Source: Apricaphanius iberus (taxonomy: Eukaryota; Chordata; Actinopteri; Cyprinodontiformes; Aphaniidae). Taken from it: a DNA stretch of 64,000 nucleotides. Shown here one piece after another: positions 35,476-46,330 of this stretch. The stretch's first letter is position 1, and every line of letters begins with the position of its first letter. Location of the stretch: positions 1,511,501-1,575,500 of the forward strand of contig JAPXFQ010002758.1 in NCBI GenBank assembly GCA_028564705.1. Reading direction: 5' to 3'. The notes below the pieces were generated by a model that did not search any database, was not told the DNA's origin, and saw only the letters and a program-made list of their open reading frames with translations. A program made the translations under genes and the position numbers.

Positions 35476-38244
35476 CATAGACATTATATACGTAGACGCC
35501 TCACGGACTGACGCTGCCAATTGGAGCTGACGTATCAGTGCGACTGCCATCTTGGATAGGTCCCCATTCACCTCCAGTCAGTTTACTTCTAATGAGGAAG
35601 GTGTAAAGCCAACAATAAAAACAAATTATATTATGCTTTTTAACCAAATCAGACATATGTAATGGCATATTAATACCAATATAAATGATAAAATGTTATG
35701 TTTTGATAAAAAAAGAAGTTTGATTGTTATTTTGAATTTATTTCACTCTTCCTCACTGGACTAACGCTGTGTCCACACTGAACACGATAGGAGCGACTAA
35801 AAAGCGCGACAGGCCTAGCTGTTCGAGTGCACATTCGCACCTTGAAGCGTGTACAAAGCGAACTGGTCGCGCTTAAAATATGATATTTTCACGCACGAAC
35901 TGGCCAGAGGGCATCTGCCGTTGGATTATGGAACGAGCGGACGGAGGACTGCGTGTTCGGCCCGGGCTTCAGCGGAGCTGGGGCTAGAGTGCAGCTGCTG
36001 GTGGATTATGGTCTCCGATCTGACGGAGGACAGAGTGGATTACGTGTTTCGCCAGCCCTCCGGTAGAGCTGGGACAGCTGCACTGGGGGTTTGGTGAGCT
36101 ACAGATACAGTCTAGCTAAGGCAGAGGGATCCATAAACAGCAGCGAGCCTCTCATAAACACCGGCTCCTCGCTGCCTGGAGAATGTGACCTCCTCGCCAG
36201 TTTGTGCCGTGAAGGTCCAAGCTTCGCCTGCCAAAACACCAACTACATTTCTGTGCAGCTGTCCATTTGTCTGCGGCTTGTTAAAGTTTATAATATATGA
36301 GCAGCGTGGGACGTGGTGCGGGAGCTGCTACCAGAAAACCAGGTGAGGAGGCCGTTTCAAGGCTGACTTCTAGGCTGAGAGGTGCTTTTACAGCAACAAC
36401 GGCTCAGCTAAGAGCCACCCACAAACATCTTAAGAGCATTCCTGTCTAAATAGTTTATTTTTTTATTTCGGTCTCTGTATAGCAAACTGCTTGTGTCATG
36501 TAGCTCGGGGTGATTAGCCACGATGTTTATCAGTATTTCCTCCATGTCCTGCTGAGGCTGTGACTCCATGACAGTCACAGAATCACTGAAACTCTGTCCC
36601 CTGATTGGTTGTCGCCGGCGCGATTTGATGATGGAGTTCAGATTTTTCCAACTCGAACAATAGACGCCATGAGCGCGAATGCATCAAATGCACCACATAA
36701 AATGCAGCACGAATTTTCCATCGCATCTGTAGCGCGAATTGTTCGCGCGAATCAGGCAGAAAAGCTTTTTCGCGACGCAAATCTGCTTCTGAAGTGTCGC
36801 GGGACCCCAAGTCGCGCTTCATCGCGCTCCTCCGTTGATTTTACATGTAAACCTGAAGCTCTAGTCGCTCCTATCACGTTCAGTTTGGACACACAGTTAT
36901 GGAACCAAAACCAGAGTAAAAGATAAAAACACGTCTTCTGAACCAATCTCAATTCCAACTAAATAGTTGGTGAAGGATTTTTTGTAGTGTTTAGACAAAT
37001 CAAACGCTCTGCTGCTCTGATCACCTTCACCGTTCCCTCTGAAGGAGCCATAAGCTGGTTTTAACATGAAGCAGGTAGTAGATCGGTCAGAGGAGGAAAG
37101 CACAGCAGCTGGGATCGGCTTCACGGCACATGGACAGTTTGTCCCCAAAAATGTTAGTGATAATTATAAACAATGACGGTTATAGTTCCTTCCGTTAGCA
37201 TTTCTTTGATAGCAAAATAACATGAGTTACGATTACATAGTTTTATAGTCATATAATACTGTTCATTCTTACCTAACCCCATATAATCTGGTTTCAGTAG
37301 TACACTGGTTGTTGCAACCATAGGCCGCATAAAAACACAGGCATAATAAGTTACCTCCTAATTTTAGTCAAAAATTTATTTAATTTGTACATTAAATCTC
37401 TCATGCGATTTCCCCCCCCCTGTGATCTGCAAACTAATTATTTAAAATCATCTGTTGTTTGTTCCTTGAAGATAAATAATCGTTTTTGGGTCAATATTAT
37501 AAGTTGACATTTATTTATCCTGCACGTGTCGAATATCTACGTTCTCTATACAGTATGTGTTCTTTAAATAATTCAATAAAAATCACCAAATAGCTGTCCA
37601 TTCTGCATTGACTCTAGTTGGGTTTGTAGTGAGGAGACCCATCCAATATGGCCACCATGCTGTATCATTCTGCAGCACAGAATGAGGCGTCTACGTCAAT
37701 GGCCGCTGGCTGCTCTGCTTTGTGACCGCATACCATGGAGGCCGCCATTGCTCCTCCATTGCTGTAGTACCTCAATTTGGCCGCTAGGCCCCCATTGAAA
37801 AGCATTGGACTTTAGACACGTTGGAAACAACTTTAATGCCTGGTGCCCATTTTATTAAAACTTTCTATGGCTACATATTCTTCCTGAAATAACGCTGGGT
37901 TCGTCAAAAAAATAGGCACCAGGCTGGTTTTGGTAAGATAATTTTTTGAAATCTTGCATAATAATTAGGGGGCCGAGCCTCAGAGCTAAAGACGCGTGAG
38001 CAGAATGGGCGTGATTATGACCGAACTACACGCCCATACACGCCCCGCGAGGGCAGAGTCTACAGTGAAGATCCCGCCCCTATGCCCTTTTTAGGAACAT
38101 GCTTCGTCAGAGCTGGTGAGGAGGAGTCTGTAAATCCGCCATGAATTCCCCCATGAAAGTGTGTCATTCTGGTAAACTGGGAGGAGTGAGGAGGCGCTGT
38201 CTATTCTTTTTTACAGTCTATGGTCTACGTATATAATGTCTATG
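35476..38244. mobile_element. Mutator-like candidate inserted in the hAT element
   Basis: Exact 22-base inverted ends CATAGACATTATATACGTAG(AC), flanked by an exact 9-base direct repeat ATTATTGCC at 35467-35475 and 38245-38253. A 9-base duplication is the usual size for Mutator-like elements, though other superfamilies are possible. No transposase seen. A second copy of the subterminal motif (gcgtctacgt) occurs inside near 37690, so it may be a compound element. Confidence 0.82.
35765..36897. mobile_element. innermost TIR element
   Basis: Imperfect inverted ends, TGTGTCCACACTGAACACGA left against TGTGTCCAAACTGAACGTGA right (reverse complement), followed by shared TAGGAGCGACTA. About 1.13 kb, GC-richer than the host element, with many gcgcga motifs. 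No target duplication resolved and no transposase, so the superfamily is not assigned (PIF/Harbinger possible). Confidence 0.8.
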
Positions 38245-38772
38245 ATTATTGCCTCTGTGTGTCACATCACTGTGCGTAGTCGCAAGCCAAGGCTCATTTC
38301 TTAAAGGTGCAGGAGCACCGCTAAACTAAAACACATCTTTTAATTTTCGTAATTACTTTTTTTAATACTGAATTTACCGGCACGGGTAAAATGACGTCAG
38401 TAACCGTCATACATTTCTGTATCAGTAAATTTTCGATATACCGCCCACCCCTACTCTCTGGTATAGATGTCAAAATATCTCCACACATGCTATAGTTCTC
38501 TGACTGTGTGCACCTCAGCTGCTCTTTGAGGATCTATTTTTACTTCTTGACAACTCCAAACTGAACACTTAATAACAGCTACTTTGGCTGCCTTAAAAAG
38601 CACAGAACACTACCACTTGCTGCCAAAATGCAGATTGCAGTTCATTTACCTGGTTTTATCATTCTGGATGTCTATATCTATGTGATTATTACAAAAAGTA
38701 ACTGGAGTGTGCTGGAAAGTACGCCTCAGCACTTTAGCTACGCCTTGAATGAATTGTGTGTTTATGCATCAC

Positions 38773-38870
38773 CTGTCATGGCAGAGAGATCGGCATCATG
38801 GGTGAAGATTTTTTTAATTCCCAGCTCCTGCAGGGTGGTTTTCAGGTCAAGCTTCTGCTCCACCTTAAAC
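38773..38870 (-). CDS. serpini1: serpini1 coding exon
   Basis: Acceptor cttatcag, donor gtgatg. Encodes FKVEQKLDLKTTLQELGIKK then IFTHDADLSAMT. Human has a glycosylated NLT here; this sequence has DLS, so the site is absent. Confidence 0.94.
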
Positions 38871-39545
38871 CTGATAAGGGCGTCAGTTAGATAAAGTCAT
38901 ACAGTACCAGGATTATGATTCAAATTATCAAATCAGCAAGGAAAATGGATGATAAATTAGCAAAAAACTGCAGCAATAAAAAAATGCGACATAGTTACAG
39001 AGCTTATATAAAAATGAGATCATACTTACACAATGAAAGGAAAACAATACACTGCTTTTAAAAAGCAAAACAAATTTATTCTTATTTTTGCTTTTTATTT
39101 TTTTCAGATAAACTTTTTACTTCAGATCATCAAATAAAATATCTCACAAAAATAACCTAAATACATACAAAATGGAGCTTCAAAAAGATAATTTCATTTA
39201 TTAGGCTTTTTTGCCTAATAAACCTCACTTTATGAGAAAATATGATTGCTCCACTTGTAAAATCATACATTTGATGAACCATATTTTGTGAAGGCTTTTT
39301 TTAGCAATAGTCGCCTTTATTTGCGGTATCCAGACATGAACTGGGCAGAGAGATAAGGTGAAGGAAGGCATCTTAAGAAAAAAATAACTGTTTTAAAAAT
39401 AGATATTTTCAAAATGGGGGAAGCACATCATACAAACCCAGCAATAAGCAAATCGGATTCATAATTCAGGGCTAATATGCAAGTGGTGGAATAACGCATA
39501 AAGGGCAAGATCATACATGCGTCTATACAGTATTTTGTTTCTTAC

Positions 39546-39750
39546 CTCGGCAGGTACACCTCCACCTTCTGTCGTTTAACATTGTTTGCCCACTCCTCCA
39601 GCAGTGGTGCTTTGATGATGGGCTCCAGGGAAGCCAGAGGAACCTCCTGTCGGGGCAGTACGATCATCATGGACATGTCCTCTCCGTCATAGGGCATCTC
39701 CAGCACTTGGTACACACCTCCAGCCTCCTGGGAACCATCACTGAATTCAC
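39546..39750 (-). CDS. serpini1: serpini1 coding exon
   Basis: Acceptor gcttcttcag, donor gtaag. Contains [20 protein letters not shown] and [18 protein letters not shown]. Enters in phase 1, leaves in phase 2. Confidence 0.97.
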
Positions 39751-39894
39751 CTGAAGAAGCAAAACTCATCCAATCTTTTTTTCACCACCTTAAAACACAT
39801 TCTCAGTCACTAAACACATTTCATGTCTGTATAGCAAAACTACAAAAACAGGCAGCAAAAGGGTCGGTGAATGTGTGTTTTCATGGTTGTTTGT

Positions 39895-40058
39895 GTTGTC
39901 TGTCTCTGATGGACTGGCAGGGTGTACCCTGCCTCTTGCCCATTGACCACTGGAGATAGGCAACAACCCCTTCAAGGAAAACTGGTATAAATAATGGATG
40001 GATGGAAGGATGAATGGATGGATGGTTGGATGGATGGATGGATGGATGGTTGGATGGA
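39895..40058 (+). repeat. LINE 3' end with (GGAT)n tail
   Basis: Block tggactggcagggtgtaccc through ggagataggcaac, then a GGAT/ATGG tandem tail from 39994. This is a common 3' end of fish LINE copies, where the tail is part of the element. A diverged copy lies at 60841. Serpini1 intron. Confidence 0.75.
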
Positions 40059-41859
40059 AGGACATTTTGAAATACATCCTGCTAACCACATGCCCTGGAT
40101 TCAGTGTCTTCAATAATTTGATGTAGTGTCCAACTACTGTTCTGTTTCAAATGTTTTGTACTTTGCTGTGTGTACTAGCTGAACCCACTGTTTGGTTTTG
40201 AGGATATAATGACTGATTCTGAGGTAATAATGCGATTTTGACAGAAAATTCAGGGGTTTTCTGAATGTAGTTCAGAAAACGGTTTCGGATTTCTATTAAG
40301 GGTTTTGAGAAAAGGGTGTAGGTTTTAAGAGATGCGTTTTAGTGCTGGACTCTTGTGAATGACCAAAGGCTCCCTGCTTTGCGGCAAAGTGGCACAATTG
40401 ATTTTTCGAAACAGGCTTCTATGAAGTGGCAGATTCATGTCTGACAGTGACAAAGAACGAGGTAAGTTACATCATATTTTGCATTTAAAAGGAACCACCA
40501 AAACCTTTCCAAGTCTATCTTGGTCTATCTTGGTAAAGCAAAGGTTACCATGCTATGGTGGTAAGTTGCTTTGGAGCAAGTCCGGTTTTCAGATATAAAA
40601 GAATAAAGACTATGAAACTATCAGGTTCAAAGCTAAGAAATGCACAGAGTGCTTTTTCCATCTTTTTCATCTTAAAGTTCAACATCAAGGTCAACGTTAG
40701 AAGCATTTCTTAAATGAAATTAGGATCTTGGAAAAACATCTCTTGGATGTGTTCATTTATGTTCAAGCTGAGTATACTGTCTTTAAGGCCACAAACTTAT
40801 CGTGAGTGTTATTCTTAATATTATAGCATCTGAATGACAGAAAATGAACTTAGACATGTACAATATTTCCACCAGCTTCACTGAATAGTATTCATGTAGG
40901 TAGATCGAGTGCCTCTACCAGTACATACTCAGAAATTAAAGTACAATTAGGGGAACAAATTCTTGTCAGTGGGGTCGTACCCTCAAAGGTACCATTTTGT
41001 ACCCTTGATTGTAGGTACCAATTTGTACTCCTATAGTCAGTACCTTTTATCAGAGCTACCTTGACAGCCAATCATTGTTGACTTGACATGATTGACACAT
41101 CGACTGACCACAATGTAGCCAAAAGTTCCCAACAAAACCAACCTTTTTTCCTGCTTGAAGGATAACTTCATCTTTCACTAAGAATTTTTGCAATTTAACC
41201 AAATATGTGTCCTGCCATAGGAAAATGTCTCGTCAAAAGGACAGAAGGATCCTTGTTAAATTACCTGCTTGATTAAGACAATTAAAAAAAATCATTGAGT
41301 TTTAACAATAAACATATGAACTTAATCTACATCAATCTTGCTTTGCTAATGGATGTATTCTTTAATAAAAATGATAATCACCAGAAAATGTACCCTATCC
41401 ATGAAATGGTACAAACATTTTCTTTTTAGTACTGAGGAACATGTATGTACCTTTCAGACAATGAAAAAGGTACAGCTAGTTAGCCTGAGGTCCAATAGTG
41501 ATCCTTATACTGTGTTCATCCCTTTTTTTATACCTTGGGGCAAAGTAATTTATCCCTTCTGTCCCCCTATTTCTGACAGTGTAGGAGAAGGCAAATATTG
41601 GTAGACACCAACTGTTTAAAGAGTGTCGTTTCCAGACATATTAATGGAAAGTTAAGTGGGAGAAAAAAAGTGTTAGGAAAAGTTGTTCAGGCAACAAGGA
41701 TAACCTTTAGGTATTGTTAAGAAGATTATTAAGAACAAAGTGTGAACTGCAGCTGGAGTCAAAGCTTGAAAAGCCACCACAAAATGATGTACTTAGAATA
41801 CTACCACAGCGACCAGATAAAAAACATCTTATCTGGACTAAGGATAAAAGGACTGGATG

Positions 41860-42228
41860 TGGGACTTCCAGATCCAGACAAACAGGATGATAATGGCTGA
41901 CCAACCAGACATTGTGGTGGTTGATAAAGAGCAGAGGAAAGCCGTTGTGGTAGATGTGGCAATACCAGTTGAAGGAAACATCAAGAAGAAGGAACATGAG
42001 AAACTTGAGAAATACCAAGGGTGCAGAGAGGAGCTAGAGAAGGCTTGGAAGGTGAAGGTGACAGTAGTATATGTGGTAATCGGAGCACTTAGGGCAGTGA
42101 TCCCCAAACTGGAGGAATGGCTCCAGCAGATCCCTGGAAGAACCTCAGACATCTCAGTTCAGAAATGTGCAGTTCTTGGAACAGAAAAGATACTGAGGAG
42201 GATCCTCAAGCTCCCAGGCCTCTGGTAG
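41860..42228 (+). pseudogene. C-terminal fragment of a non-LTR retrotransposon ORF
   Basis: Open frame with VVDKEQRKAVVVDVAIPVEG, KKKEHEKLEKYQGCREELEK, VVIGALRAVIPKLEEWLQQI and LRRILKLPGLW then stop. I recognise this as the end of a reverse-transcriptase protein frequent in fish genomes; the clade is not decided. The upstream part is missing or ruined from about 41700. Serpini1 intron. Confidence 0.78.
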
Positions 42229-43322
42229 AGAACCCGAGCTTGGAATGGGAAACACCGCCCACGGTGAGTAAGAGGGAATATTTTTTTTAATTATTCATAG
42301 TTGCAAAGTATGAAACAATAGAGAGGACCAGAACTGTAGTTGCTTACGTTGCAGTGTAAAGCACCCATATTTATAGGTGGTTATGAAACCAACCTGGGCT
42401 ACCTCACCAGTCCCACAGTCCCCAGTCATGCTGCACTGATGCAGTGATTCATGCAAAACCACGCAAAAGCAAGCCCTAGCTATATGCATTCTCTTTTACT
42501 TTAGAAACAGCCAACATTTCAGTTTAAACATTAAATAATATATGCAATATTTTAATCATCTTAAAAAATATGTTTAATAACCTTTAAAAGCAGGTTAAGA
42601 ATTTTTATGATAATAAACAAATGCTTGAAATGTATCATCCTGTGAATTTATACCTTTAACATTTTTAGCTGAAAACTGACATAAAATGAACGTTTAAAAT
42701 TGCTTAATGCAGAACAGGAGAAGCTCAAATTATACTATTGGATTTAACTTCCCAGAAAAAAGCTTAGTTAACCAGTAGGATGGTGCTGCAAAATGAGGCA
42801 GCAAATGCAGCCTTCTATCACAAGGACTTGTCCCTGTTTGCATCTCTCACACCCACATTCACACAATGACGTAGTTTGGCTCATCGGAGGAACACACGTT
42901 AGGGATCCCTCTCAATCGTGAGTGTGTGTGCATGAATATCTAGCTGTATCAGTGTGGGAATGCTCTGCCCACACATGCAGATGACACCAAAATAACTGAA
43001 ATTCACAAATTTTAGTTGCAGCACAAAAACATGGTGCAACTGTTATTGGCAGTACGGAAGGCACACAGGAGTATAGATACTGAGGGGAAATAGTGGAACA
43101 TTTAATATTTTAAAGGGAACAACTGTTACAATTCAGCCAAATCCACTGAGCGGAAACAATGTTTCCCCCTGTGATAATGCTCTAAATATCTTTATTTTAG
43201 ATCTTAGATTAACATTTTAAATCACCTTGGGGAGTCAAGTGCAGTCAAGTAAAATCTCTACATAAAGATCTCTACTCAAAAATCTCCAAAAGATCTCTAC
43301 AGGCATGCAAACATATGCTTAC

Positions 43323-43517
43323 CATAGTAAAAGTCTCCCTGCTGATACATCATCAGGGTCTGAACCTCTGAGCCATCATCTCTGCTGAAAGAAAAGGTCC
43401 TGGTGTTCTCTGGCCTGAACTGATTTTTCCAGGAGCCTCGGAAATAGACGGCGTTCACCAGAGTCAGACGGGTGGCGCTGCTAAAGTCCTCGGCCGACAG
43501 CAGCGCACGGATCTTAC
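43323..43517 (-). CDS. serpini1: serpini1 coding exon
   Basis: Acceptor gttccctgtag, donor gtaagc. Contains [20 protein letters not shown] and [11 protein letters not shown], near-identical to mammalian neuroserpin. Phase 1 at both ends. Confidence 0.97.
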
Positions 43518-43731
43518 CTACAGGGAACAAAGTTTAGACTGAATTATGTTCTAAATCTCACACATTCTCTCGGAGGTTTAATCTGAGCTACAGCTTCTAA
43601 GTCATGATTAAGAGTTAGAAAACATGAATACTTTTAAGCTGAATGCAGCTTTATATTTTCCAAATAAAGTAGTAAAATGTAAACATACGTAAATGCACCT
43701 TTCTGACTATTTGCCCATCTATTTCACTTAC

Positions 43732-43962
43732 TCTCTGTGTGATTCTCCACCCAGTTGTTGATCTGTTCGGCGACCGCCGAGGATTCACTGAAATCCACAG
43801 TTTCTACTTCGGCCTGAAAGTATTTCTTCATCAGATGTAGGAACTCCGGGTTAAAGCTAATACCATCCTGCAGGAATACGCTGTTCGCAAACCGGATCAC
43901 GTAGTGGGCGTTGTCGTCGGTGAGCGCCTCCGTCAAGTTCTGGAGCAAAGAGAACTCCGTGC
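43732..43962 (-). CDS. serpini1: serpini1 coding exon
   Basis: Acceptor ctctgtgtag, donor gtaagt. Begins TEFSLLQNLTEALTDDNAHY and ends NNWVENHTES. The NHT sequon corresponds to the conserved human glycosylation site. Phase 1 at both ends. Confidence 0.96.
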
Positions 43963-44184
43963 CTACACAGAGAACGGGAGACACATTCATTCATCCTGTC
44001 CTGGTGTATGTATACTGTACGGAGATGTAGTAAATGTTTGCAAACATCACAGAATAAAAATATGTAAAGCCTCCAGATTTACTGCATGTCTTTCAAAGCA
44101 TCAATGATTATTTTATTCAGGTACAAGTCTTTCAATAAAATGTAAGCTGCTCTATATTATAGTTGCCACTAAACCAAACCCTCA

Positions 44185-44521
44185 GAGACCACTCAGGTAT
44201 TTAACTCAGGCCTACTAACCTTCCCAAGAATTAAAACTCAGAGAAGCTTTCAGTGTCTGGAACAAACTCCTTAACTACTGCAAAGCTGCTGAAACACTGA
44301 GTTCCTTTAAATCAAAGCTAAAAACGCATCTGTTTAGAGCTGCCTATGAGTAAGTGATTAATAATAGCTGGAATTAAATGTGTTTTAATTTGTCATTTGT
44401 TATGTGTTTTAATTTTGGGTTTTATGCTTTAATAAACGCTTTTATTTTATTCTCTAATGATGTAAAACACCTTGAATTGCCTCGCTGAAAGTGTGCTATA
44501 CAAGCCAAGTTGCCTTGCCTA
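44185..44521 (+). repeat. L2/Rex-like LINE 3' fragment
   Basis: DNA encoding broken pieces like SSFKSKLKTHLFRAAYE, the usual last residues of L2/Rex-type LINE proteins, then an AT-rich 3' part ending gccaagttgccttgcc. Sits in the 0.7-kb intron after the first serpini1 coding exon. Confidence 0.7.
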
Positions 44522-44663
44522 AACTGGAATTTTTACATAAAATTACTTAAAAACTTCTGTTACTTTCTAAATTGAAAATAGGCAGCTATATTGTACAGTA
44601 GCATGTTATTTTTTCTCAGGTCACTGAGTGCAATGCTTGGGAATCTCAGACAGTCTATCTCAC

Positions 44664-44937
44664 CTGGCAGCAGGTGACTGAATCCCACAGCCTCTCGTAT
44701 TTCCTCCAGTGAAGCCCCCCTGGCTCCCAGCTCCACCATCCCGAGGGCAAGAGACACACTCAGTGGGGAAAAAATGATGTTTTCCTGACCGCCTGCTGCC
44801 TGCAGCCGGTGGTAAAGCCTGACCGAGAACTCCGCTGTGGTGTCCTCTGGAATGTCCGCCGCCCGGCAACCGTAGCCCGGCAACAGGACGGGGAGCAGGA
44901 ACAGGAAGAGCAGAGACGAAGCGTCCAGAATCGACAT
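44664..44937 (-). CDS. serpini1: serpini1 first coding exon
   Basis: The chosen ATG (44935-44937) starts MSILDASSLLFLFLLPVLLP, a clear signal peptide. An in-frame ATG five codons upstream (MTCAE) exists but is less likely. The acceptor ccctgtcag places the exon start at 44964. Donor gtgaga. Encodes serpin helix A and strand 6B, up to GFSHLLP. Confidence 0.95.
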
Positions 44938-44964
44938 CTCAGCACAGGTCACAGGAGAGCTGGT
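44938..44964 (-). other. serpini1: serpini1 5' UTR part of the first coding exon
   Basis: From the acceptor at 44964 to the start codon. Contains the upstream in-frame ATG (MTCAE), which would lengthen the signal peptide by five residues. Confidence 0.75.
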
Positions 44965-45835
44965 CTGACAGGGAATACATAAGAGGAAAGCAAAATAAGA
45001 TCAACGATATTGTGAAGACTGGAGAATCAAGAGGAGGATGAAAGGTGTAGAGATTGATAGACAGATAAGTTACAGGAAAAGAAATGATGCAGAGGGGGAT
45101 GGGCACTCAAAAAGATGCGATAGGAAGGCAACCAGATGAACATGATGACAGGAAATGATTTGTGGAGAAGGTATAGTTATGACTAGACAGAAGAGGACTG
45201 ACAGGACGAAGAGCCTAAGGATAGAGAAAGGGAGAAAAAGGAGGATAAAAAGGAAGGAAAATATTTCAAAACAGATGGAGGACAAGAGAGTTGGGGGAAG
45301 TGACAGATCAAAAGCTCTACAGGCATGTGGAATGAGAAAAGATTTTAAGGTCAAAGGCAGAACATGAAATGTCTGTCGATCATCCTGCCATTTTGAATCT
45401 TACAGGAAGTTCAAGTGAACGCAAAGCAAGCAAACAAATTTTACATTTGTGAAAGACCATTACACTGACGGCATTCAAATCCATAAAACTGTTTCAAAAA
45501 TGAAGAAACAATGAACTAAGACAGCACAGAAAACTAAACAAATTTTCCCATTTTTAATATAAGAGAATACTTATATATGTATATATGTATATAAATTAAT
45601 GAGCATTAATGAATGCCTGAAATTATTTTAGCATTACAGGTTAAGAAAATACGTTTTTACTAAAGTTGGGAATTCTAGTCATTTATTTTCTCTTCATCTT
45701 TGGATGTATGTAGCTCAATAAGTGCTTGAGGTATTTTAAATATTTTTGTAAACGGAGGCGAATCTTGCATAATGTCCACAGCCCTATCATTAAAATAAGA
45801 ATTACAATATTTTGAAAAGGATATATAACACACCC

Positions 45836-46330
45836 TTACCATTCACACATCAGAAAATGCTTAAGATGGTTAGAAAACAGCCAGAAACCACCAAAGCTCA
45901 AGCTATGGACCACAAACCAGTAGAACAGCAGCACTAAATGTCCAAATTAACCAAGTTACACTTTGTCTTGGGCTGGGATGGTGCCAACCAAGAAACATCC
46001 AGCATGAAGAAGTTGAAGTGATGTCAAGGTAAGACCTTTACACCCCAAAACTTTGCACCAACTGTGAAGCACTCTGGGTAGTGTCACTGCCTCGCTCAAA
46101 TTGCATCGCTCAAATTGGATGGAATAATGAACGAGATCTGGCTCCTAATTCTTCAGCCTTATCTCAAATCTACAACTAGACGATTAAAATTTGGACAGAA
46201 CTAGGATAACATTAAGCTTTCGGAATTGGAATAGGCATATTGCCTAAATTCAACCTTTTCTAAAGACTTAGGACCCTTAAAACAAGGGTGTACAAACATG
46301 TTGTGACTTGAGCTAAAGTTGTTGGCTCAA
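45836..46330 (+). mobile_element. Tc1-like relic
   Basis: Contains ccccaaaactttgcaccaac followed by tgtgaagcactctgggta, a decayed copy of the DNA behind the Tc1 VKHGGG block, and aggcatattgcctaaattc from the 3' half. Many indels. No inverted ends found. Confidence 0.5.

Larger units (their letters stand above)
34828..38453. mobile_element. outer hAT-type element, split by a later insertion
   Basis: Left end TAGGGCTGGGCGATATGAGC; right end read in reverse TAGGGGTGGGCGGTATATCG. Flanks CTTTCTGG (34820-34827) and CTCTCTGG (38454-38461) match at 7 of 8 bases, as an aged hAT duplication would. About 848 bases of the element remain once the 2.77-kb insertion and one 9-base duplication are removed. 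Its left end resembles the element at 808. Serpini1 intron, between the exons at 34351 and 38773. Confidence 0.8.

Noticed and set aside
41857..42228. Host gene candidate from a clean 123-residue open frame
   Set aside because: The residues match the end of a retrotransposon protein common in fish; upstream coding is missing and it lies inside a serpini1 intron.
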